A stretch of 64,000 nt of DNA, from NCBI RefSeq assembly GCF_963675165.1, contig NC_087384.1, positions 4,953,182 through 5,017,181 of the forward strand. The letters are read 5' to 3'. The first letter of the stretch is position 1, and each line of letters starts with the position of its first letter. Made by a program: the position numbers and the translations under genes. The notes below the pieces were generated by a model. That model was not told the origin of the DNA. It saw only the letters and a program-made list of their open reading frames with translations, and searched no databases. The stretch comes from Halichondria panicea (Eukaryota; Porifera; Demospongiae; Suberitida; Halichondriidae). This document shows positions 38,401-49,883 of this stretch, piece after piece.

Positions 38401-41400
38401 TTAAATTCCCAAAAACATTCTGCGAAAATGTATACTCTCGAAATACACCCGCTAAATACGGTACTTGTCTTGACTAGCATGACAAATACGTGCGTAAATT
38501 TAATAGCCCACACTTCACATAAAACAAAAATCTGCCACTATTTAAACCAAGATATTGTTGTGTGAAGGCTGTCTATGCTGTAAACGCAGCACTATGGTAT
38601 CCAGGTGAGTAGATATACTCGTGACAAACAAACAAACAAACAAACCAACGGACTACTATACCCGTGGCCGCCCACGCGCCTCGTGTAATAATATTATTAT
38701 CTAGTGCATAGGCAAAAGGTTGCTCAAATGAATTGAGCCAGATGTGAGACATCAATTTTGATTTAAAGTTTCCCCGAAATGGTAGGAGCTCCATTTGGAA
38801 GAACGTGCCTGAGGAGAAGCGTCGCCAACTGGACCAGAACAATAAGGATGATGGAGAGTTCTGGATGTCTTTTGACGACTTTTGCAAGCACTTCACCGAC
38901 TTTGAAGTATGCAATGTCACCATTGATGCTCTCTATGAAGATGAAAACAGTAAGTAAGGAATTTATCGTACACATGTACACGTATATAATTATAGTGCTA
39001 CTATACTGTATATCATCGGACACTTCTAATTATCGGACACTCTTCTGGGCAATTTTTGTTGTTCTAATACAACGGACACTCCGATGCTTAAATATCCGGT
39101 TAATACCTTGAAAAGTTGAGTTACATTCATAGCCGACCAGTATACTTGTGCTGCAGTTAGATAGCTTTGAGTAGCTAGTTTTAGATAGCTAGTGCAACTA
39201 TTTAGTCGCACACTGTTCTATTAAACTTAGCTAGCTCACATGCAGCTGCGTGCTTGTTCTAATTATTCTGGACACTTCGCATGCTCTATAAAAATCTGTT
39301 CCAGTTATACCCGGACAATTCCTTATTTTTTGCTGTCCGACATCATATTATGATGATCAAGTGGCTGTTGAAAAGTACTGTAAGAGGCTGCTTCGGAATG
39401 TGTACTGGATGGTACCCTCTAAATTTGTTAATTATGGACTTCACAGTGCATTGTTGATGTTTAACTACCTTAGTTATTTTCACAGGTAGATTTGTCTGCG
39501 ATTTCACTGTTTAGCTCATTTTTCTGATATTAATTTCTGCTAAATTTTGTGAAATCATAGCATTTTTATAATTACTCGCAAGTGGTTTTGATGAGATTCA
39601 TTGCATTTTCCTATTATCTGCAAGTACAATTTTTTGCGAATTTACTCAGAAGTAACAGAAATTAATATCTGCGAAAATATAACCCCTGCCCCTCCATCTA
39701 GCAAAGAGTTGGAACTCTCTGATCCAATCCGGCAGTTGGCTTGGTCCCAAGGCTGGAGGATGTCGTAACTTTCCCACCTTCACCAACAACCCCCAGTTCC
39801 AGATATACCTGGACGAGGATGACGATGGTGACGGCAAGTGCTCTTGTCTCATTGCCCTCATGCAGAAGAACCGACGCAAGCAGAGGAAGATGGGTGTGCA
39901 GGATCTTTGCATCGGTTTCACCATCTATAAGGTGGATTTGGTACTCTATAATGATTATGGTTGAGTGCTCCAAGCAACATGCAGTACTGAGTTCTGGAGC
40001 ATATTGTTTCTCAGTCATGATATCATAGAAGTTTAATATGTAAACATACATTGTAGTTTTTGGGATCTCTATCGCGGATTTAGAGTATTAATTTGACAAA
40101 ATAAAGTATAAGGAAACTGGCTTTTATATATGGGGTGCCATTTGTGTCAAAATCCAAAAAGAGTCGATGTTATGAAATGGAGTCGACGTCATAAAGGTCG
40201 ATGTTTTAAAAATGAGTCGATGCTTACCAAGAGTCGATGTCATAAAGGCTGATGTTTTAATTGCCATTTGTGTCAAAATTAAAAAGAGTCGATGGTTATA
40301 AAAGGGTCGACGTTACAAAGGAGTCGATGTTTACCATAATAATTTATTTATCATTAGTATTTTGTGTTTTGTAGTAAGTCGACCTTTACTAATTTCAATT
40401 TAACGGTAAACTGAGAGTGAAGTCAGTGTTAGCCTCGAGACCACGCCGATTAATCGGCCTAGATTCGAGACTAGTCAGTGTAGGGCTAGGCCAGTAGGAG
40501 GAGTGGATCTGCATAGGGCAGGCTGACCTTAGTTCATTAAGGTCACTCATTAGGGTTCTCCAGTCTGTTCTGTGCAGCACACCTCGGCTCCAGCTTCCTA
40601 CACTCTCCAGTTTACCGTTAAATTGAAATCAAATCGTATTAGTAAAGGTCGACTTACTACAAAACACAGAATAGGCCTACACTAATGACTTGTTAATGTT
40701 ATGGTAAACATCGACTTAATTTATAACATCGACTCTTTCATAACATCGGCTCCTTTTTAAAACATCGACTCTTTTATAACATCGACCTTTATGACGTCGA
40801 CTCCATTTCATAACATCGACTCTTTTTGGATTTTGACACAAACGGCACCCATATTTATATAGCTTGAATATGTATCAAATATTTAAATATGTAAAAGAGC
40901 ATCCTTCTGCGCGCACTATCCATCTGATCTCAAAGAACTTGTATTATTATAGTGCATTAAGATTGCATGCATGCCTGCACTACAGGCCCCTGAAGAGGCC
41001 ACCACTTCTGTGGACAAGCAATATGTGGACTACCACTTGAGTACTGGGACCTCTGGCAGCTTCACTAACGCTCGTGAGGTTCAGAATCGGTTTGATCTGG
41101 ACCCAGGTTGTTACATAATCATTCCATGTTCTTTCAATCCGGGTGAGGAGGGAGACTTTCTCCTCAGGATCTTCACTGAGAAATCATCTGAGAAAAAGTA
41201 GGCTGCATGTGTATGACGTTTTGTACTTCACACGCCGTACGTAAATTCATGATGACTAAATTTATGACAATTTTCTTCCTCGTGTGTAGCATATAATTAT
41301 GATTGTACATATACTTTCCAGGAATTTAGTCTCCTGTAAGCATGGAATGTATTAGCCTCGATTCCAGGCCACAGGGAAAAGCTTCTAAAGCGGCCTGGTT

Positions 41401-43693
41401 CGAGGCAAGGAATGTATATGATCTTAATACATATAATTAGCACACAGCTAGCACACAATTTTTACAAAGGCATTCCTCCTCTTTGCACATGCAGATGCAT
41501 ATGCATGAGTCAATTATTCTGTACGTGATATTGTATTAGTTACTCATCAGTTTAGAGTATAGACATGTTATTGTCTTCGATCATAATATATAACTCCTCC
41601 TCCGAATTAGGCCCAAGGACGCACACGGTGTGGTGGTTCAAGACGGTGTACGTAATGGAAAGGTGATGAGCATGTTTTCTAAGCTAGCTGGATCTGATGG
41701 AGCGATAGACTCAGAGGAGCTGCAGGACATGCTCACAGCCTACTTTTCTAAGGGTGAACTATTGCTTGAACATGAATATAATTATGTATTGTAACAATTG
41801 CCCATTCAAATAGGAAGGTTAGCGTTGGTGTATTATTATACTCCTGATAAAACAGTTGCATTTTTTGTGTTGTATACATAGTTTTACTCAGGTGTGCAGA
41901 AATCTCTGCTGTTTAACTTATTTTCTTATATACACTGTCTATATCAGCCATGTCCAGTGGGTCTGCTTTCTCTCTGGATGCTTGCAGATCCATGATCGCT
42001 ATGCTCGATGTGAGTTAATAGCTCGTTATATGTATAGTTATAGAAAAGCCTGGCATACACGTGTATGTAGCTACTTTGTATTGGTGCTGACAGTTTATTT
42101 TGCATTCATATTTAGGAGGATGGCAACGGCACTCTTAACTATGCGGAGTTTGAGAATCTGTTAGTCATCATTGCTAACTGGAAGGTATACCAACATGATA
42201 ATTATTATGTATAATTATGTACACAAGACTCAGTGCATATACTTATTTGGGTATATACAGAAAATGTTCTTCAAATTTGATAAGAATCGCTCTGGTACCC
42301 TGGAGAGACAAGAGGTGTACAGTGCCGTCATGAGCCTTGGTGAGAATTCATATATATCCTGCATGAACTTAATTACTGCATGAATGTATACATGATTATA
42401 CCATGCACGCATAATGGTACTTTTGAAAGATAATTTCTCATGAATTTCTTAAATTGTGAAGAATTAATTACCACTAATCCCCTATAATTATATATACATG
42501 CACTGCATGCTCATCACTGTCTTGGCAGCTCTTTGTATTATAAGCGTCTTAAGTTTATACACATGCAGTCATTATGTAACTAACCTCCCACCCCCTCTCT
42601 CGTCCAGGCTATGAGATCTCCCGTAATACCATGTTGGTGCTATTCAACAGGTTTGCCAGGAAGAGGAAGCACATGCACTTAGACGACTTTGCCTCCTGTC
42701 TCTCACGAGTCAAAATCATGGATGGTGAGCTATATATAGACTCAATTAATATGTTGTTGATACATGCCTGCATGGAAAGCATTTTAAGTTGCACTAGTTC
42801 TTGTGGGGGTTACTTACGAAAAGCCTGATGTTAATTTTTGTGGCAACAAGTATACCGTGACACTACATATTTTATACATACTAACAGTATGATTAATTGT
42901 GTATACCATGCATTAATTTAATATATGTCACTGTAAGTATTTCGATGCTGCATGCAAAGCCTGGTGTTATAGCGCCATGATAATTATTGTGTTTCTTTGC
43001 AGATACCTTCAAGAAGAGGAGCAATGGTGGACGGGTCACTATGAATAAGGATGAGGTAGATATACACGACTGTACACTATATTGCGGCCCCCGGGCATTA
43101 TAATACCAGTCCAATATTGCAATATTGCACGAGGGTGCCTGGTATAGTGCAGTGCAATATATGGTTGCTATGGTAATAATGATGCAACATGCCATTACAG
43201 CTCTCGTATACAGCTAGAGCACTGGATTGCTTTAATCTGCCTGCATGGGCAACAAGTATAATTATGGTGACCAATTCCATTGTTGAGTTTTATAATAATT
43301 ATTGTCCCCTGCATGTGTTTTTGAGCAAGAAAGAGATTTATTAGCTAATACAGGTACATCATATATACACCATATATGCAAGAAGTACGACATGCGCGCG
43401 TACCTCTCGATTTAGCAATTAGCCTTTGCATAATAACGTTAGCGTGGGGGGATAATTAGACTGAGACGCCCACGCTGAGACGCCCATGCACGCTCAACAT
43501 TATTGCAGAGTCTATAATTGCTAAATCGAGGCACGCGTGTCGTATACCTCCTCTGACCCCGTAGATTGTGCATGTTGTATATAAGTGATTGATCATGCAT
43601 GCAAGCCATTTGCTATGCACGCACTCGTTAAGATCATATGTTGGGTTTTCAACTTTCTCCATGTAGTTCTTTAACGTCACCTTGGGTATCTGA
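35407..43693 (+). CDS. Calpain-2 (tandem copy 2), classical calpain, 681 aa
   Basis: Sixteen coding exons with the same phases as calpain-1: 35407-35460, 35604-35777, 36555-36686, 37018-37208, 37500-37667, 37854-38024, 38786-38949, 39702-39931, 40986-41197, 41611-41753, 41948-42009, 42116-42184, 42261-42339, 42608-42724, 43003-43055, 43667-43693 (2,046 nt). Exons 6 and 10 are each one codon longer. The catalytic triad is intact: Cys102, His259, Asn283. Protease and CBSW exons are nearly identical to calpain-1. Exon 10, the linker into the penta-EF-hand, is the most diverged ([16 protein letters not shown] against NAQGEVVKDERKEKL). The second clear EF loop has Asn instead of Asp at ligand position 3 ([12 protein letters not shown]), which may weaken Ca2+ binding there. 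This is a recent duplicate, or one homogenised by gene conversion. Confidence 0.95.
38267..38463. mobile_element. 197-bp MITE, TACCCGCATAGC.. / ..ATACGGTA ends
   Basis: Imperfect terminal inverted repeats (left TATATTTCGAGGGTATA, right TATACTCTCGAAATACA) in calpain-2 intron 6. Confidence 0.65.
38529..38685. repeat. Inverted fragment of the 0.73-kb array unit
   Basis: It reads, in reverse complement, the segment of the 445-6768 array from the GCGTTTACAGCAT core through the TTTG run to the GC-rich module. It includes CAAA repeats here and GGCCGCCCACGCGCCTCG. It lies in calpain-2 intron 6, over 30 kb from the array. Confidence 0.85.
39010..39352. repeat. Possible degenerate fold-back with CGGACA motifs
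   Basis: CGGACA and TGTCCG motifs recur: ATCATCGGACAC near the left, TGTCCGACATCAT near the right. The arms are weakly inverted. Calpain-2 intron 7. Confidence 0.4.
40133..40850. mobile_element. 718-bp fold-back with GTCGATG modules and nested inserts
   Basis: The left end (GGGTGCCATTTGTGTCAAAA) and right end (ending TTTGACACAAACGGCACCC) are inverted. Both arms are built from repeated GAGTCGATGTTATAAA-like modules. A second inverted pair lies inside (about 40374-40411 and 40609-40668, around TCGACCTTTACTAA and TTTAACGGTAAACTG). Inside that sits a 44-bp TAGCCTCGA element. It lies in calpain-2 intron 8; calpain-1 has no counterpart there. Confidence 0.85.
40430..40473. mobile_element. 44-bp TAGCCTCGA mini-element with 8-bp TSD
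   Basis: TAGCCTCGAGACCACGCCGA at the left mirrors the right part, which ends TTCGAGACTA. It is flanked by the direct repeat GTCAGTGT (40422-40429, 40474-40481). It is nested within the 40133-40850 fold-back. Confidence 0.75.
41353..41408. mobile_element. 56-bp TAGCCTCGA mini-element with 9-bp TSD
   Basis: TAGCCTCGATTCCAGGCC on the left and GGCCTGGTTCGAGGCAA on the right, flanked by a perfect 9-bp direct repeat GGAATGTAT (41344-41352, 41409-41417). Calpain-2 intron 9. Confidence 0.85.
43385..43550. repeat. Fold-back in calpain-2 intron 15
   Basis: CTCGATTTAGCAATT near the left is inverted as AATTGCTAAATCGAG near the right, with GC-rich outer arms (GCGCGTAC.. / ..ACGCGTGTCGT) and an internal repeat of GAGACGCCCA. 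Confidence 0.7.
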
Positions 43694-44267
43694 TGGCCAG
43701 TGGATGGATCGTATATTGTACTGCAGAAGAAAATTGATCAATTCAATAGTAGTTATACGTAGGTATAATTTCCCTCAGATTTTACTGTCTATATCAGATT
43801 TCCACACCTAGATCTAGTACGAACAATGTGTAGTATATAATTATAGCAATTTATTTTAAGTCACACAGGCATATAGTTGCATGCATGCATGGACAATTAT
43901 AATTGGATACATATAAAACTATACACAACTTGGTCAGGTATTTGTATACACTTAATTACACAGAAGCACAAGTACAAAGCAAGATGCAATATGCATGGCT
44001 ATGTTTGGGGCTGCCTTGCAAGTGGTTGGGGGGTTAGGGTTAGGGGGTAGTCCATGCATAATTCAGTATAACACTGCACAAATTATATACAATTAATTTT
44101 ATATAGCTACATCAAAGTACATGCAGCTACAAAAGTCATGCAAGTACCATAATTTTCTTGCTTACATAATATAATTATAGCGCAATTCTTAGACTATAAC
44201 TTTGCAAACTTTTAATGACAAAAATTGATAAAAATGTAAATGGTATAATGTACAATGGCGTATGTGT
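43694..44267. other. Convergent spacer, calpain-2 / IFT22
   Basis: AT-rich 574 bp between two stop codons. It contains a GGGTTAGGGTTAGGG run near 44032, a telomere-like motif too short to mean much. No gene seen. Confidence 0.5.
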
Positions 44268-46182
44268 TCAAGTGTTGCCTACAATACGCATTTCCTCCTG
44301 GTCTTGTCTGTCCCTGTGATGACAGAATAAACCGAATAGCAGTTTGGTGAACTCCTCACGTATTCCCTCAGGCTCCTCCTCAAGGTCAGTGAACACACAG
44401 TGAACCTCACTCAGTTGACCAGCTATAAGGGATATATAGGTGAGTGGGTGAGGTGCAAAAACTGTGTTATGTTCATACACTACTGCGTGCGCGCATGTAT
44501 ACATGTAAAATAAGGAGTATATCAGGAATCGCAATTAAAAAAGTGTTGCTATAATTATTGATAATTATTACAGGGTTTCAAGTATTTTTAGCTGTATGGG
44601 AGCAGGAATGTCATGGGGGAGAGAATGCAAGTAGCCAATCATATTATATAGTATACTAACCTACCTGGTGGTGGTTCCTCACTCCCTGCTGGTGCATTAG
44701 GTTTGCGGTGTGCAAACAATACACACTGACTATTGTCCAGCTTCTGCCCAGCAACAAAGTACGTATACCTACATGTAAGAGAAAAAAATTGAATGCCTAG
44801 CATTATTATGTCTCTCATAGTCTGCAGCTAGGATATCCTCTCACCATTTCTCTAACTCGGTCAGGTGCTGCTGAGCCTTGTCAGGATTATAGACCATCAT
44901 CACTCCACCGGCGTCTTTAGAGAAGGCTGGCCAACAGCTCTCAAACCTGGGAGTTGAATAGCTAAGCACATTAAAAGACAAAGCGGGATGTACTTACAGC
45001 TGTATAGTGAACCTGTGTAGTCTCCCTATAATTATGCAGGCACCCTCTGATATAATACATCCAGATTATAATCGGCCCCGAAGTTTTCGAGCATGTATTT
45101 TACACCTCTTGGTCTATGCACATAGCGGCTATATAGACACTGTATAGGGAATGAGGCCAAGAAAGGGATGTTGTTTTTGTGACAATAAAGTTTTACGGTA
45201 GTCCAAATGGGGATCTATTCCTTTTCTTTTGGGGAGAAAGGAACCAGCAGCTGGCCGGTTGCTGACAGTGCAACTTGGCCGGAATAGCGAGGTTGCTGTA
45301 TTTCAAAAATAGCCACGGCTAAAAAAACCACCTGACGAATCTAATGACAGTTCTGTCTTGAGGATAATCAAGGATATCAATCCTTCTGTGTAATCCAATT
45401 TATCTGTCAAAACGTCATATCCGGCCGTAATGACGTATAAAATAACATTGAAAACCTAGTTTGGGGCAGCCAGTACTGGCCAGTATACGGAATAGCGAGT
45501 GGCCGCATTTCAGGGTGAGTTTTGTGCAGTAAACATAATTATAACCAGCAATCCGTGCCAATGGCCCGTATATCAAGGTGGCCGTACTTCAGAGAGCCGG
45601 AATAGCGAGAGTGTACTGTGCATCACTGACGGTCTGTTCTCAAGGATAAAGTAATATCACCCACGCATTACGTATTTCGTGGGTTTGTTCTAATTGCACG
45701 GACAACTCTCAACACGGCAGCTGGCCAGCCCTTTCTTCCCAAGAGAAAGGGAGTGGTTTACAGTCTAATGGGGACCTAGAGCCTGAGGGCTGCTGAATAC
45801 TTGTTTAATGTAGCTAGTGGCATATAAAACGTACTCTTTTCTGCCTCCGCAGTCCCATAGCTCGACGTCAGCTCGTAGAGGGTTGCCTGTCTTTGGGTCC
45901 TCTCCCAAGTCCCACTCGAATTCCATGATTCGCACCCCTTGTGTCGGGTTGTACTCCCCACCAGAGCTTTCGGTCGCATCACCAAGGTAGTTAGCTATCA
46001 TGCTTTTACCACTCTGTGAGTTGTGAGTGTGAGGGAAGGAAATGTTCGATCATCTAAGGAGCTAGAGCTTTATATCTGCTAGTAAGTGCTAAATCATAGT
46101 AGATATTTAATAAATACCAGACAAAGACAGCAAACGTGCTTACTTCAGGAGGTCCAACCATCAAGATCTTGGTTCTTAACAT
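44268..46182 (-). CDS. IFT22: IFT22/RABL5, Rab-like small GTPase, 192 aa
   Basis: Five coding exons on the minus strand: 46144-46182, 45835-46013, 44845-44946, 44665-44768, 44268-44422 (579 nt). The protein starts MLRTKILMVGPPESGKS, a P-loop (GPPESGKS) split by the first intron, then NYLGDATESS, YNPTQGVRIMEFEW (switch region with the conserved TQGVRI), VELWDCGG (Walker B/G3), FESCWPAFSKDAGGVMMVYN, and a C-terminal region ending RDRQDQEEMRIVGNT. The order and several blocks match human IFT22 (185 aa), including WDCGG instead of the usual WDTAG. IFT22 is a subunit of the IFT-B complex in cilia and flagella (family knowledge), implying ciliated cells. Its start codon is 466 bp from that of the kelch gene, in divergent orientation. 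Confidence 0.92.
45240..45622. mobile_element. Pogo/Tigger-like MITE copy, IFT22 intron 2
   Basis: It carries GGAATAGCGAGGTTGCTGTA and, near its right end, GGCCGTACTTCAGAGAGCC and GGAATAGCGAGAGTGTACTG. It is related to 48149-48462. The left boundary is uncertain. Confidence 0.5.
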
Positions 46183-46648
46183 GCTATAGGCCTGCTGCCA
46201 GCATATGCGCATAAACAGGGCACAGTGCAGTATTACAAGCTAGCTGGAGCTGGATGTTTGAAGGTGGCTGGTTGCCTAGGGCTTGTTCACGAGAGATTCA
46301 CATGACCAGGAATGACCTTTACCCATAATTGTCTGCTGTGATCCGAGTGCAGTGCATGCAGTGATCAAGAAACGTTTCTTTTGGGTCTCTTCAAGCTAGC
46401 TAGCTATAAAATATAGCTGTGTCCACCAAGTTGCCTATAATCATAATGTGTAAGTTTTACAATAAATAATCCAAATGTAATTAACTCTAGCTAGCTAGCT
46501 GGAGCCAGAATGTATTATTAACTCTATCTGTCAGATCAGATCTGTTCTGCTCACGTACATACCGTACATACACACACTCTCTCTGGTTATAAAAGTATTA
46601 GTAGATTATTAATTTATGTACACTTTGTTTTCCTCACTCTTGCAGATA
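46183..46648. promoter_or_regulatory. Divergent promoter region, IFT22 / kelch gene
   Basis: 466 bp between start codons. A CTTGCAG acceptor abuts the kelch start region (46639-46645), so a 5' UTR intron of the kelch gene probably occupies part of this interval. No core promoter motif was identified. Confidence 0.45.
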
Positions 46649-49236
46649 ATGGCTGCTCTCATTGAACCATCACCTCGTTACTGTCAATTCTCTACTGTGG
46701 CTGGTGGACGCCATTACCTATGGAAGGGAGATGGGTCTAACATCATTGCTCTGTGTGATCCAAGCACTGAGCTGTGGAGCCTCTTGCACACCACTGGACC
46801 TCTACCTCCTGGAGAGTATGGTGGTTGCTCTGTTTGTGTAGGTCGATACCTGTACACTTTTGGTGGTCGTGAAGGGTCTTCTTTTTACAATGACATGGGC
46901 AAGCTTGATCTGGACACTTTTCAGTCAACCAAAGTTCAATCCTCTGGTATTCAGCCTATGAAAAAACAAGGCTGTGGACTTGTCTGTGTGAACGAGAGAA
47001 CTCTGTGCTGCTTTGGAGGAGAAGGTATTGAGGGCCCCACACAACCAGGATCAACATTCACCAGTGGATGGACAAACGAGTTGCATTTCTTTGACACACA
47101 AAAGGGTAATTTTTGTCAACGTGCACACTCGCTGTGTGTTTTCATTGCATACACTTATAGCGCATTAGTTACTGGTCGGTGGAGTTCTCACTCACTCGCA
47201 TAGGACACAATGTTCACTTTCATATCAAACAATGTTACAAGGATGATGTAACATTGTACAATTCTCTAAATTGCCCCACCCCCACTTCCAGGTGTCTGGT
47301 CGTCCCCTAAGCTCAGAGGAGAGAGACCTCCTCCCTGTAGTGACTTCACCTTCACCATGGTGGATCAGCGCAGGGCAGTCCTGTTTGGAGGGTGGCAACC
47401 TGGCCGTGGTAATAGGGTCAATGATGTCTACCTATTTGATTTCAGGACCATGGTGAGTTGGAATTTAGCACTGCCACATTAAAATGCAGAATACTGTGTG
47501 TTCACTGTGTGTAGGAGGTCACTAAGGTGAAGCCAGCACAGGGAGAGCCACGGCCAGTGGAGAGGAGACACCATGCTGCCTGTTGTCTCAACTATGGCCA
47601 GGACTACCCTCATTTATTGGTGTACGGAGGAGTGGGTAAAGACCTCAAGACACTGGGGGACATGTGGACACTTAATGTTGACACCGGCAAGTGGACAGAG
47701 GCGAGTCTTGTCTTACTATAAACTGTTAGTGTGCGTGTAATAAATGGACGTACATTTACAAGATTAGCTGAATCTAGGAAGCTGTTACAATAGAACCTCG
47801 CTAATCTGAATAGAGCGGGACCAGGCTCCATCCGAATACATAACATTTCCGGATTAACGCATGTCATTAAGTATCATTAACGAAGACACAAATACTATAC
47901 ATACTTATCAGAACATACAATGTAACTTTTTTACCTTCAGGTGACACCTCCTGAGTCAAAAACACCACGTTACTGGCACTCCATCACTGCCACCAGCTTG
48001 GGACCAGGACTCACTGAGGTCCTCGTGTTTGGAGGCAAGCAGACACTGTTGCTATTTGATCAACCTATTGCTGAGACCACCATACTGAGATTTGGTGAGC
48101 AGCTACTAGTACATGCAACCATGGCATCTATTATCTGATAGATAAGTACAGTAGACTCTCGTTAATCTGGTCACCCTTGGGACAGTGCAGTTTGGCTGGA
48201 ATAGCGAGGTGGCTGCATTTCAGAAAATAGCTAAGAAGCGACCCTACCTAGAATGTAATGACTAATCTGTCTCGTCAAGAATAATTATTATGCTCTCTAT
48301 TAACAATTTGTTTGGGGCAGCTACAACTGACCAGCACACAGAATAGGGAGTGGCTGCATTTCAGGGCGAATTTTTTTGCAAGCTAGCAATCTGTGCCATG
48401 TGAAATGACCGGTATATCGAGGTGACTGTACTTCTGAGGGCTGGATTAATGGGGGTGTACTGTACACACAATACATGTGGCAATGCTTGTACTATTACAT
48501 TTGTTCCTTAATCCCCCCATAGAGTTGACTGGACCCTCGGCTGGGAAGTGGGCTATCGTGGATGTGGCCCACAACGACACTAGAGGTTCTGCCCAGCGAC
48601 TGAGCGAGAAGAGGATCAGACAAGCAACTGCTCGTGCCTCATCAGTACGTCAGTGAGATCAACGACCACTAGGCCTTGATAAATTATCCTTTTTTTTTTG
48701 TCTATTATTCTTTTTGACTATTCTCAAGTCAGCCCCCATTATTCGACATCCCTCTCATTCTGAAAGAACAATTTATTTTTAGTTGTATTGTAGCATTACA
48801 GAAAGTGAAATATAATCCTCTAGTCCTGAGTTTTGCAAAAGAGAAAATACTCCTCCATGCCTGGCTAGTGGCTAGTGCTTACAGTACAGATCTATTGCAA
48901 TAGATGTCTAGCTATACATTATAAGTAGAACCAGACTCTAAGGGTCAAACTATGCATTGCTAGTTTAGTGCCCTATTATTCTAGTTCCTAGAAGTTTCCC
49001 CATTATTCCTATTTACCCCAAGCCCTAGCGACCACTCCTCTCAATACCAGGCGATGGCTCTGGAACAGCAGTTACAAGCAGCAGAGCATGACACCAACCT
49101 TCAGTTGCAAGAGCAACATCAAGAATTGTCTATAAAACATGTGAATTGTCTACACAAGCTGCTAGTGAGGCAAACAGGAGAGAAGCTGCCTGTCAAAGTC
49201 AGAGTCTATATAGAAGTAGAACAACTGCATACATGA
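46649..49236 (+). CDS. Kelch-repeat protein with C-terminal Gln-rich coil, 421 aa
   Basis: Six coding exons: 46649-47105, 47292-47452, 47515-47700, 47941-48094, 48523-48644, 49051-49236 (1,266 nt). A beta-propeller of about six kelch blades is shown by hydrophobic-GG motifs: LYTFGGREG, LCCFGGEG, VLFGGWQPG, LLVYGGVG and VLVFGGKQ, each near conserved Trp/Tyr. The last exon adds a Gln/Glu-rich segment (LEQQLQAAEHDTNLQLQEQ) predicted to coil. Intron 3 uses a GC donor (GAG^GCGAGT) and an AG acceptor. The ATG directly follows a splice acceptor at 46645. Kelch propellers mediate protein-protein contacts; no BTB, F-box or other catalytic partner domain is present, so the role cannot be assigned. The last exon is the least certain part. 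Confidence 0.82.
48149..48462. mobile_element. Pogo/Tigger-like MITE with TA flanks
   Basis: The left end CAGTAGACTCTCGTTAATC and right end (reverse complement CAGTACACCCCCATTAATCC) are inverted and flanked by TA on both sides. It lies in kelch-gene intron 4. The superfamily is inferred from the CAGT ends and the TA target. Confidence 0.7.
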
Positions 49237-49364
49237 GATTGTGGATAAGGATGGTCAGGGGATGGCCACTTTTATGTCTTAATTATCTGATGATCTATGT
49301 ATATATCTGTAGTCAATTGCAAACTTGGCAGCAGTTATTATGTATAACGGCCCACTCAATGCAC

Positions 49365-49540
49365 ATGTGCAGTGTGTTCGTTCTCCTAGCTATGATTCCA
49401 GACCCATGCAGTGTGTTCGTTCCTCCTAGCTATGATTCCAGACCCATGCAGTGTGTTCGTTCCTCCTAGCCTTGATTCCAGACCCATGCAGTGTGTTCGT
49501 TCCTCTTAACCTTGATTCCAGACCCATGCAGTGTATTAGT
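49365..49540. repeat. 40-bp tandem repeat, ~4.3 copies
   Basis: The unit contains GATTCCAGACCCATGCAGTG followed by TGTTCGTTCCTCCTAGC. Successive GATTCCA landmarks lie exactly 40 bp apart (near 49394, 49434, 49474, 49514). It lies in the 3' UTR or just beyond the kelch gene. Confidence 0.9.
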
Positions 49541-49635
49541 TTTCTTCTTCCTTGTGGACTGGAATTGAGGATAACTCCCCCATGCCATCTACATGTACAT
49601 ACATACAGTGATAATAATTTAATGGTTCTTTGTGC

Positions 49636-49641
49636 AATAAA
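49636..49641 (+). terminator. Possible polyadenylation signal of the kelch gene
   Basis: AATAAA about 400 bp after the stop codon at 49236, downstream of the 40-bp repeats. Confidence 0.4.
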
Positions 49642-49883
49642 GGGTCCTCTGCCTGCCCTGGGTCGTTCCCAGGTCGATTTGTCTTTAGCCTTTGAAAAAT
49701 TGGCCTAGGATCAAGGACAATGGATATGGAACTGGCTAATGAATGAGAGCGGAGCGCCCTAGTTTGTACAACAATGAAACACAACAATTCACCACAAAAC
49801 ACAGCAGAAAAAACCTATAAGGCTTAAAAGCACATCATTATTTAAAACACACCACACAAAGTTGTTTTACTCTACATATAAAG

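Larger units (their letters stand above)
49237..49883. other. Convergent spacer, kelch / VPS29
   Basis: It holds the 40-bp tandem repeat at about 49365-49540 and a possible kelch polyadenylation signal at 49636-49641. No gene is evident. Confidence 0.6.

Noticed and set aside
44030-44048. Telomere-like GGGTTAGGGTTAGGG
   Set aside because: Only two to three units; too short to be an interstitial telomere and no other supporting signal.
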